From contig JABIYQ010000094.1 of NCBI GenBank assembly GCA_018702715.1, forward strand, positions 1-7,768: 7,768 bases of DNA, in the 5' to 3' direction. Every line of letters starts with the position of its first letter. The first letter of the stretch is position 1. Below the pieces are notes generated by a model that searched no databases, was not told the origin of the DNA, and saw only the letters and a program-made list of their open reading frames with translations. Source of the stretch: Desulfobacula sp. (lineage in GTDB: Bacteria > Desulfobacterota > Desulfobacteria > Desulfobacterales > Desulfobacteraceae). Shown here piece after piece: positions 1 to 6,046 of this stretch. Both the position numbers and the translations under genes were made by a program.

Positions 1-1081
1 CAAGACCCTTTGCTTTATAAACAGCAGCAAAATCAGTCAACTCGTCAATCTGTTTTCTGGTAAAAGTTGAACATCCCTTTGCATTAATGGCTTTAACAAG
101 GCCGCCATTTTTTACTACATTTGCAAACACCTTGAATCCAGTATCTTTTACAATATCGGAAACCTCGCACAATTCCAGACCGAATCTTAAGTCAGGCCTG
201 TCCAGACCAAATCTTGAAATGGCCTCATCATATGTGATCTGAGGAAAAGGGATGACAAGGTCCAGATCAAGCACTTTTTTAAAAATAGTGACAATCATAC
301 CTTCTGCAATTTCCATAATCTCTTTTTCATTAACAAAAGAAAGTTCCATATCGATCTGGGTAAACTCAGGCTGCCGGTCCGCTCTTAAGTCTTCGTCTCT
401 GAAACATTTGACAATCTGATAATACCTGTCAAACCCTGAAATCATTAATAATTGTTTAAAAAGCTGGGGAGATTGCGGGAGTGCATAAAATTCCCCCGGG
501 TTGACCCTGGACGGAACCAGGTAATCCCTTGCTCCTTCTGGTGTGCTTTTGGTTAAAAAGGGTGTTTCAATATCAACAAAGCCTTTATTGTCAAGATAGT
601 TTCTGATAGCCATGGTGGCCTTATGTCTTGCCAGAATATTTTTTTTCAGCTGGGGTCGTCTTAAATCCAGATATCTGTATTGCAGACGAATGGATTCCGA
701 CGCTTCCACACGGTCTTCAATCTGGAATGCCGGTGTTTTGGCCTTTGAAAAAATGTTCAATTCATCTATCAAAACTTCAATGGCACCGGTTTTCATAGCA
801 GGGTTGAGCATATCATCCGGACGGGCAATAACTTTTCCTTTAACACCAAGGACATATTCGTTCCTGATTTCCTGGGCCCTTTTATGAATCTCTTTTGAAT
901 TTTCCGGGTTAAAAACGATTTGGGTGATACCTTCTCTGTCCCTTAAATCTATAAAGACTACCCCCCCATGGTCGCGGCGGTGCTGAACCCAGCCCATTAA
1001 AACAACTTCTTTATTGATATCCGTGGCTCTTAATTGGCAACAATGATGTGTTCTTTTTAAATCTCCCAGTGAATCAGTCAC
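1..1081 (-). CDS. aspS: Aspartyl-tRNA synthetase, N-terminal 360 residues (cut by window edge)
   Basis: Class II aminoacyl-tRNA synthetase that charges tRNA-Asp with aspartate in the cytoplasm. About 360 of the roughly 590 residues usual for bacterial AspRS are present; the C-terminal part lies beyond base 1. Visible in order: an N-terminal OB-fold anticodon-binding domain (about residues 10-110, with GWVQHRRDHGG at 30-40), class II motif 1 ending FVDIETP (168-174), the invariant region TPEGARDYLVPSR, and motif 2 FRDEDLRADRQPEFTQID (227-244). The bacterial-type insertion domain begins near the edge. The start is GTG at 1081, chosen because AGAGGA (1091-1096) sits 9 bases upstream and the reading VTDSLGDLKRTHHCCQLR matches family N-termini. 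It lies 18 bases after hisS, clearly the same transcript. His38 falls where non-discriminating AspRS enzymes carry a histidine (see findings). The identification is secure. Confidence 0.96.
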   Translation of the reverse strand, partial: MTDSLGDLKRTHHCCQLRATDINKEVVLMGWVQHRRDHGGVVFIDLRDREGITQIVFNPENSKEIHKRAQEIRNEYVLGVKGKVIARPDDMLNPAMKTGAIEVLIDELNIFSKAKTPAFQIEDRVEASESIRLQYRYLDLRRPQLKKNILARHKATMAIRNYLDNKGFVDIETPFLTKSTPEGARDYLVPSRVNPGEFYALPQSPQLFKQLLMISGFDRYYQIVKCFRDEDLRADRQPEFTQIDMELSFVNEKEIMEIAEGMIVTIFKKVLDLDLVIPFPQITYDEAISRFGLDRPDLRFGLELCEVSDIVKDTGFKVFANVVKNGGLVKAINAKGCSTFTRKQIDELTDFAAVYKAKGL

Positions 1082-1090
1082 GTATAATTT

Positions 1091-1096
1091 TCCTCT
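1091..1096 (-). promoter_or_regulatory. aspS ribosome binding site deciding a GTG start
   Basis: AGAGGA on the minus strand, 9 bases before GTG at 1081. No ATG in the frame gives a better N-terminus, so this site supports the GTG start. It lies just after the hisS stop codon, which fits translation of aspS from the hisS message. Confidence 0.7.
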
Positions 1097-1099
1097 ATA

Positions 1100-2356
1100 T
1101 TATTTATTAAATATCTTGATAAGTTCAGGAACCAGTGTTTCTATTGCGAGTAATACCTGTTCTTTGGTATTCATGTTTCGTATTACAACAGTTTTTTTCT
1201 TAAGCTCATCTTCTCTTGCAATCAAGACATATTGGGCCTTGAGTTTATCTGCACGTTTCATAAGGGCTTTCATGCTTTTCCCTCTGAAATCCATCTCTGT
1301 GCGAATACCGGCCTGATTCAGTTCTAAGGACCAGTGATATCCTTTTTCCATGGCAAGATCACCTAAAGAGACGATAAACAGATCAATGGTGCGAGCTTCT
1401 TTTTTGTTATCAATCTGTTCCATGATCTCCACCAGTCGGTCAAAGCCAATTGCAAATCCGATTGCAGGTGTTTGGGGTCCACCAAGTTCTTTGACAAGGC
1501 CATCATATCGCCCGCCCCCGGCAACGGCACTCTGTGCGCCCAAAGCAGTGGTCTGAATTTCCCAGGCAGTCCTTGTATAATAATCCAGACCTCGCACCAG
1601 GGATTTGTCTACAATAAAATCAAGGCCTTGTTTTTCAAGGGTTGTTTTTACCGTATCAAAATGGCTTGAACAGTCATGACAGAGATGGTCCAGAGTAGCA
1701 GGAGCATCAGCAAGTGCTTTTTTACAATCTACAATTTTGCAGTCAAGGATTCTCAAGGGATTTTTATCCATCCTTCTTAAGCAATTTTCACAAAGACTGT
1801 CTTTTTTTAATTCAATAAAGTCCAAAAGCGCTTTTTGAAAAGAGGGTCTGCATTCAGGACATCCAAGGGAATTTATATGTGCTGAAAGCCCAGTCAGTCC
1901 AAGGCGTTTAAACAATTCGTTTAACAGAAAAATCAATTGACTGTCTACATAGGCAGATTCAACCCCAAATATTTCTGCATCAATTTGATAGAATTGACGG
2001 TATCGTCCTTTCTGCGGCCTTTCCCGTCTGAACATGGGACCGATCATGTAAAATTTTCTGATAGGGTCTTTTGCATACATTTTATGCTGGATGTAAGATC
2101 TGACAATAGAAGCCGTTGCTTCCGGCCTTAAGGTCAGTTTATCCCCTTTGCGATCCTCAAAGGTATACATCTCTTTTTCAACAATATCGGTTACAACTCC
2201 GATACTTCTTGCAAAAAGCTCGGTTTTTTCAAGGATGGGAATCCTGATTTCCTTAAAGCCAAAGCTTTTAAATAAATGGGTTGCTTCTTTTTCTACTTTC
2301 TGCCAGAGGGAAATCTTCTCCGGCAGTATGTCTCTAAATCCTCGAATGGTCTGCAT
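1100..2356 (-). CDS. hisS: Histidyl-tRNA synthetase
   Basis: Class II synthetase that charges tRNA-His in the cytoplasm; 418 residues, full length for the bacterial family (about 410-430). Motif 1 region is GFRDILPEK at 6-14 with RIPILEKTELF (38-48). TLRPEAT (75-81) is the ATP/histidine pocket. Motif 2 is RRERPQKGRYRQFYQID (110-126). The histidine-specific motifs are RGLDYYTR (255-262) and GGGRYDGL (280-287), and motif 3 is PAIGFAIGFDRL (297-308). The C-terminal anticodon-binding domain covers about 323-418. The ATG at 2356 gives the usual start MQTIRGFRDILPE; only a weak A/G-rich stretch (AAAGAAAAA) precedes it. The insertion between motif 2 and the histidine motif is unusually cysteine-rich: C166/C169, C189/C192, C206, C211 and C226/C229. 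A dedicated promoter lies upstream, and aspS follows after 18 bases. Confidence 0.98.
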   Translation of the reverse strand: MQTIRGFRDILPEKISLWQKVEKEATHLFKSFGFKEIRIPILEKTELFARSIGVVTDIVEKEMYTFEDRKGDKLTLRPEATASIVRSYIQHKMYAKDPIRKFYMIGPMFRRERPQKGRYRQFYQIDAEIFGVESAYVDSQLIFLLNELFKRLGLTGLSAHINSLGCPECRPSFQKALLDFIELKKDSLCENCLRRMDKNPLRILDCKIVDCKKALADAPATLDHLCHDCSSHFDTVKTTLEKQGLDFIVDKSLVRGLDYYTRTAWEIQTTALGAQSAVAGGGRYDGLVKELGGPQTPAIGFAIGFDRLVEIMEQIDNKKEARTIDLFIVSLGDLAMEKGYHWSLELNQAGIRTEMDFRGKSMKALMKRADKLKAQYVLIAREDELKKKTVVIRNMNTKEQVLLAIETLVPELIKIFNK

Positions 2357-2405
2357 TATTTTTTCTTTATACTTAAAATTATTAGCAAAATTTAAACAAA
2401 CGTTA

Positions 2406-2435
2406 TTTATAGATTAAAATCAGGGTGTTAGTCAA
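2406..2435 (-). promoter_or_regulatory. Predicted sigma70 promoter for hisS-aspS
   Basis: On the minus strand, TTGACT (2430-2435) and TATAAA (2406-2411) are separated by 18 bases. This is close to the TTGACA/TATAAT consensus (one mismatch in each box). The predicted transcript starts near 2399, leaving a leader of about 43 bases before the hisS ATG. The position in the 106-base gap after hisD suggests the two synthetases can be made independently of hisD. This is a sequence match only. Confidence 0.6.
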
Positions 2436-2463
2436 TACGTAAAATGATGTTTTATAGAACACC
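2424..2463. repeat. Inverted repeat GGTGTT / AACACC between hisD and hisS
   Basis: Two perfect 6-base arms, 2424-2429 and 2458-2463, are separated by 28 bases. One arm touches the hisD stop codon; the other lies within the spacer just inside the -35 box of the hisS promoter. It could be a weak hairpin at the hisD 3' end or an operator-like element, but the long loop makes chance a real possibility. Confidence 0.25.
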
Positions 2464-3758
2464 TATTTTCTGATTTTTACGCAATTGGCATGGGCAGTCA
2501 ACCCTTCGGTCTCAGCCAGAAGGATCACATCGTCGGCTTCTTTTTTAAAGGCGGTTTTTGAATAATGAATCAAACTGGTTTTTTTTGTAAAATTATCAAC
2601 ACTTAGAGCAGAGGAAAATCTTGCTGTTCCGGCCGTTGGCAGGACATGGTTGGGGCCTGCAATATAATCTCCCATGGGTTCGGGAGTATATGCGCCTAAA
2701 AATAAGGCTCCGGCATTGTGAATCTGATCGATATAATCAAAGGGTTCCTGGACTATCAATTCAAGGTGTTCCGGTGCAAGACGGTTTGAAAGTTTGATGC
2801 CGGTTTCAATGTCCGGCACAAGCATAATGGCACCGAAATGTTCAATAGATTGCTTTGCAATATCTTTTCTGGTTAGTTTTTCAATCTGGCTCTCAAGGGC
2901 GGCAGCAGTCTTTTTGGCAATGCTTTGTGAATCTGTCACAAGTATGGCAGATGCCATTACATCGTGTTCTGCCTGGGAAAGAAGATCTGCGGCCAAAAAT
3001 TGGGGATCTGCGTGTTTATCTGCAATAATAAGTATTTCACTGGGGCCTGCGATCATATCAATTCCTACTATGCCTGCAACAATTTTTTTTGCAAGGGTGA
3101 CATAGATATTTCCTGGACCAACAATGACATCCACTTTTGGGACGGTTTTGGTTCCATAGGCCAGGGCTCCTATTGCCCATGCACTCCCGGCTTTAAAAAC
3201 TGAAGTAATTCCAATTCTATGGGCTGCAGCAAGAATATGGGGGTTGATTTCACCGTTTTCCATTGGCGGGGTCATAAGATTAATAGATGGTACACCCGCT
3301 GTTTTTGCAGGAATTCCTCCCATCAGTACAGATGACACCAGGGGGGTTTTTCCTCCCTTTGCTCCCGGCGCATAAATACCTGCAGTACCCACGGGTTTTA
3401 CAAGTTGTCCCACCAAGACACCTTTTCTCGGCGTGTCTATCCAGGAGTTTTCTTTCTGTTTTGAATGAAAAGCCACAAGTTGGGCCACAGATCTGTCAAG
3501 CGCTTTTAAAAAAGTGGTATCAACGCTTTTTAATGCGATTTCAAATTCTTTTTGGGTCACTTTTAAAGAGTCAGTAGTGACTTTTTTTGAATCAAATCGG
3601 TTGGTGTATTCAACAAGGGCTTCATCCCCCCTTGTTTTTACATCTTCAAGATATGCCTGTACTGTCTCATAATCCTGTTTTGAAAATCCCAAGCCTCTTT
3701 CTATAATCTCTTTTACTCTTTTTTCCGCACTCTTGGAAGGGTATTGATATAGTTTCAT
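2463..3758 (-). CDS. hisD: Histidinol dehydrogenase
   Basis: Catalyses the last two steps of histidine biosynthesis: oxidation of L-histidinol through histidinal to L-histidine with two NAD+, in a zinc-dependent cytoplasmic homodimer. The 431 residues equal the family's usual length. The NAD/substrate region GIYAPGAKGGKTPLVSSVLM (127-146), the signature VGPGNIYV (213-220) and IDMIAGPSEILIIAD (233-247) are present. Expected zinc ligands are Q262 and H265 (SQAEHD), D364 (PMGDYIAGPNHVLPT) and H423 (GLTAHANCVKIR). The catalytic pair is E330-H331 (APEHLEL). The glycine loop is GAKGGK rather than the shorter GGxA form, and KAGSAWAIGALA (189-200) replaces the common VGGAQAIAALA. All catalytic residues are kept, so it should be active. 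The ATG at 3758 gives a normal N-terminus (MKLYQYPS), though the ribosome site is weak. No other histidine biosynthesis gene is in view. Confidence 0.97.
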   Translation of the reverse strand: MKLYQYPSKSAEKRVKEIIERGLGFSKQDYETVQAYLEDVKTRGDEALVEYTNRFDSKKVTTDSLKVTQKEFEIALKSVDTTFLKALDRSVAQLVAFHSKQKENSWIDTPRKGVLVGQLVKPVGTAGIYAPGAKGGKTPLVSSVLMGGIPAKTAGVPSINLMTPPMENGEINPHILAAAHRIGITSVFKAGSAWAIGALAYGTKTVPKVDVIVGPGNIYVTLAKKIVAGIVGIDMIAGPSEILIIADKHADPQFLAADLLSQAEHDVMASAILVTDSQSIAKKTAAALESQIEKLTRKDIAKQSIEHFGAIMLVPDIETGIKLSNRLAPEHLELIVQEPFDYIDQIHNAGALFLGAYTPEPMGDYIAGPNHVLPTAGTARFSSALSVDNFTKKTSLIHYSKTAFKKEADDVILLAETEGLTAHANCVKIRK

Positions 3759-4048
3759 TTTTATTATTATTCCAAAATAATTATGGCTTACTAGGAAATG
3801 ATCACATGATTTTAAAATACTGATAAATTCCTGACATTTTTATATGTAGCCTTTTTTATAGCAAAAAAGACAATATAAAGCCATTAAATAAAATCAAAAA
3901 AGTTTATTTTAAGAAAGGTGAAAAGCTTAAGGGCGGTCCACAATAATTGTGAACATCGATGATTTTGCGGTGACTACTACAGTTGCAACCGTATGCCTTT
4001 AATATGGAATCTTCATGACTTTTGCAACGTTAGGGGTAAGTTGAAATT
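3759..4048. other. Intergenic region upstream of hisD, no convincing gene
   Basis: About 290 bases between hisD and the terminator that ends the AOR transcript. The hisD-proximal part (3759-3925) is strongly AT-rich. On the minus strand it holds weak promoter-like words: TATAAA (3839-3844) without a good -35 box, and TTGTCT (3868-3873) with TACATA 19 bases downstream. One of these probably drives hisD, but neither is strong. The part from about 3930 to 4030 is clearly richer in G+C (42 of the 100 bases 3931-4030). It carries a 13-base palindrome (3939-3951), a near-palindrome around GTTGCAAC (3979-3992) and a second copy of TTGCAAC at 4022-4028. No frame with a plausible start and ribosome site was found. 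It may hold a regulatory RNA, an operator or a gene remnant. Confidence 0.5.
3939..3951. repeat. Perfect palindrome CACAAT-A-ATTGTG
   Basis: Two 6-base arms around a single central A, 188 bases upstream of hisD. The size and symmetry suit an operator for a dimeric regulator or a tiny hairpin, but no protein can be assigned to it. Confidence 0.35.
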
Positions 4049-4086
4049 AAAAAAATAAGGGCAGAAAGTCTGCCCTTATTTTTTTT
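4049..4086 (-). terminator. Rho-independent terminator of the AOR transcript
   Basis: A perfect 17-bp inverted repeat: arms 4049-4065 and 4069-4085 with a 3-base loop. The GC core is GGGCAGA/TCTGCCC, flanked by A7 on one side and T8 on the other. In the minus direction it lies 19 bases after the AOR stop codon and ends in a U run. The symmetry means it could also stop transcripts arriving on the plus strand, but no plus-strand gene is seen there. Confidence 0.92.
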
Positions 4087-4104
4087 GTTATTTAAGTTTA
4101 AGGT

Positions 4105-5832
4105 TTAAAATTTTAGTGTTTTTGACAATTCTTCTAAAGTAAAATCCCAGGTTGTATCATGGGGAGGAAATATTTCATTAAACATTTCGGGAAGCTGGTC
4201 ATCAACTTTTGTGAACCCGGCTTTTCTGTTGAATTCATTTTCATTGTTCAATATGGATTTTCCAAGAGCAACGACGTCATCCGGGGTGAGGGAAATTCCA
4301 TACCGTGCATTGAGCATATCGACAATGGTTGGAACCCCGTCTTCATTGTCAAGCACAGCAAAAGCAATAAACAGGCAAAGCCCTGCTGCATCAATTGCTG
4401 CTGTGGCGATCTGAAGGTTTTGGGAAAGCTCAACATTTCCCTCTTTTTTGCAAGGGTCAATGGTGCCGCCAACACTCAAAATATTGGCTGTAACACCGTA
4501 ACCGGCCGTATGATCCGCTCCCATGGGAGTTGTGGCATATGTCACGCCAACTCCTTTACAGGATCGTGGGTCATAGGCAGGAAGCGACTGGTTTTTTACC
4601 ACAGGAACCCTTTCAACACCAAGGGCATCTCCCGTGAATCCGGCACCATTGCCAATGATTTTTCCTTCGGGCGTATATTCGCCGACTTTTGACAGAAGAT
4701 CAATGGCTGCCTTACCGTCTCCCCATGGAATCATGCCGCCTTCCATTGCAATTCCCAGAGTGACTCCCATTTCAATTGTATCAAGGCCAAAATCATCACT
4801 GAGCCTGTCCAGCATGGCAATATCATCCAACTCTTTGATGGTGGTGTGGGCACCAAATGCCCAGATGGTTTCATATTCAAATCCTGATGTGAGATACTTG
4901 CCGTCTTTGTCATGGTACACGTTAGAACATTTAATCACGCAACCCGGATGGCATCCTTCCGTTGTAATTCCACCTCTTTCTTCAATGAGCTCAGCCATTT
5001 TTTCTCCACTGATATCCTGGGCATGTTCAAACCGGCCGGATCGAAAGTTTTTAGTGGGCAATGTGCCGGCTTCATTGATCACATTGACAAGGACTGCAGT
5101 GCCAAGGGCAGGCAAACCCTGGCCAGACACGGGATGGCTTCTTAACATGTCCACCCATTTCTTGTTGGCGGCCTTAAAGGCCTCGGGGTCTTTGATTTCA
5201 ATTCTGGGTGCACCCTTGTCATCCACTACAATGGCTTTTATCTTTTTAGACCCCATGACAGCACCAAGTCCTCCTCTGCCGTGGGCACGTCCCGGTCTTC
5301 CATTCATGTCGGCCTGCTGAATACTGGCAGCTTTCAAGCATTGTTCACCTGCCTGGCCAATACTGAGAACGGCAACTTTTTTACCGTATTTTTCCCAAAG
5401 GCTTTCCATGACAGCATAATTGCCCTTGCCCACAAGGTCTCCTGCCGGCAAAATCCGGACCCCATCATTGTTAATCACAATTATACTGAAGTCATCCTTT
5501 TCCGGCTTATTCTCAAGAATCAGGCCGGCAATGCCTAATTTTGCAAGTTTCTGGGAAGCAAAGCCTCCAGCATTACTCTCTTTTATACCTCCGGTGAGAG
5601 GTGATTTTGCACCGGCTGACAGCCGACCGGAATTGGCTGCGGGAGATCCTGTCAAAAGTCCCGGAGAAAAGATCAATTTGTTTGCTTTTCCAAGCGGATG
5701 ACAGGTCGCCGGTACTTCATCCAGTACCATTTTGGATGTGAGCGCACGGCCTCCTAACCCTGAATAAACGTCTGGAATTTCTTCAAATACAAAGGTTTTT
5801 TCTTTTGTGTTTACCCTTAATAATTTTCCCAT
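4105..5832 (-). CDS. Tungsten-dependent aldehyde:ferredoxin oxidoreductase
   Basis: Family of tungsten-bis-pterin enzymes that oxidise aldehydes to carboxylic acids with ferredoxin as acceptor, or run in reverse, in the cytoplasm of anaerobes. At 575 residues it is somewhat shorter than the archaeal enzymes (about 605). Visible: the N-terminal pterin-binding domain with GLGGRAL (25-31) and GRLSAGAKSPLTGG (69-82); the second pterin loop, GRPGRAHGRGGLGAVMGSKK (178-197); cluster cysteines C294, C298, C302 and, in DAAGLC, C486; the active-site region GFEYETIWAFG (317-327, E319); and GADHTAG (438-444, H441). The first three cysteines are spaced CX3CX3C rather than CX2CX3C. Start ATG at 5832 is fixed by AAGGAGG just upstream. 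It lies 33 bases after a frameshifted small ORF and 214 after the Crp/Fnr gene, so it is probably in the regulator's operon; a strong terminator follows. The physiological substrate cannot be read from the sequence. Confidence 0.95.
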   Translation of the reverse strand: MGKLLRVNTKEKTFVFEEIPDVYSGLGGRALTSKMVLDEVPATCHPLGKANKLIFSPGLLTGSPAANSGRLSAGAKSPLTGGIKESNAGGFASQKLAKLGIAGLILENKPEKDDFSIIVINNDGVRILPAGDLVGKGNYAVMESLWEKYGKKVAVLSIGQAGEQCLKAASIQQADMNGRPGRAHGRGGLGAVMGSKKIKAIVVDDKGAPRIEIKDPEAFKAANKKWVDMLRSHPVSGQGLPALGTAVLVNVINEAGTLPTKNFRSGRFEHAQDISGEKMAELIEERGGITTEGCHPGCVIKCSNVYHDKDGKYLTSGFEYETIWAFGAHTTIKELDDIAMLDRLSDDFGLDTIEMGVTLGIAMEGGMIPWGDGKAAIDLLSKVGEYTPEGKIIGNGAGFTGDALGVERVPVVKNQSLPAYDPRSCKGVGVTYATTPMGADHTAGYGVTANILSVGGTIDPCKKEGNVELSQNLQIATAAIDAAGLCLFIAFAVLDNEDGVPTIVDMLNARYGISLTPDDVVALGKSILNNENEFNRKAGFTKVDDQLPEMFNEIFPPHDTTWDFTLEELSKTLKF

Positions 5833-5836
5833 TTTT

Positions 5837-5843
5837 CCTCCTT
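5837..5843 (-). promoter_or_regulatory. Strong ribosome binding site of the AOR gene
   Basis: AAGGAGG on the minus strand, 4 bases before ATG at 5832. It is the best Shine-Dalgarno match in the window, which suggests high translation of the oxidoreductase even if its transcript starts far upstream. Confidence 0.85.
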
Positions 5844-5865
5844 GGCAAGAGTTAATAAAAAATAC

Positions 5866-6026
5866 TTATCTGTCTTTTCTTTTGCGTTTTCTTCTGCCTG
5901 GCAGTGACATCTTTACAAGTTTGGGTTCAAATTTTGCTACAATATCAACAAAATGATTTCCATTTGTAATATTGCTGCCGGGTCAAGATCTTTCCCCCAA
6001 ATGGTATATTTTGTCTTTTTTATCAT
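5866..6026 (-). pseudogene. Small basic ORF (about 53 residues) broken by a one-base frameshift
   Basis: I do not recognise a family. ATG at 6026 has AAAAGG 9 bases upstream and opens MIKKTKYTIWGKDLDP, then in the same frame runs into a stop after 29 codons. Shifting to the other frame at GACCCGGC gives an uninterrupted continuation: GSNITNGNHFVDIVAKFEP, then KLVKMSLPG and the basic tail RRKRKRKDR, ending TAA at 5866. The span is 161 bases, exactly one short of 54 codons, so one extra C in the CCC run would restore a 53-residue protein. The second half has no start codon of its own except a late ATG. The ORF fills the gap between the Crp/Fnr gene (20 bases) and AOR (33 bases) like an operon member. 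It may be a decayed gene, a sequencing or assembly error, or, less likely, programmed frameshifting. Confidence 0.5.
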
Positions 6027-6046
6027 ATAGTCGGACCTTTTAAAAA

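Noticed and set aside
2357..2462. Rho-independent terminator after hisD
   Set aside because: The only inverted repeat has 6-bp arms with a 28-base loop and no U run directly after it, so it is not a convincing terminator.
3831..4086. Plus-strand small RNA starting near CTGACA/TTTATA and ending at the hairpin terminator
   Set aside because: The promoter words are weak and the region is AT-rich enough to give them by chance; nothing beyond the terminator supports it.
3904..4109. Plus-strand selenoprotein-like frame with an internal TGA at 3960-3962
   Set aside because: There is no convincing start site, no selenocysteine insertion hairpin recognised directly after the TGA, and the frame runs through a terminator; no known family is recognised.
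4634..5320. Long plus-strand open frame (228 codons) inside AOR
   Set aside because: It is exactly antisense to conserved AOR sequence, has no recognisable motif and no ribosome site; a shadow of the real gene. The same applies to plus-strand frames at 4159-4692, 612-887, 2794-3105 and 2148-2417.
5970..5985. Programmed -1 frameshifting in the small ORF
   Set aside because: No XXXYYYZ slippery sequence or obvious stimulatory structure is seen around GACCCGGC; a lost base or read error is simpler. It is kept only as a minor alternative.
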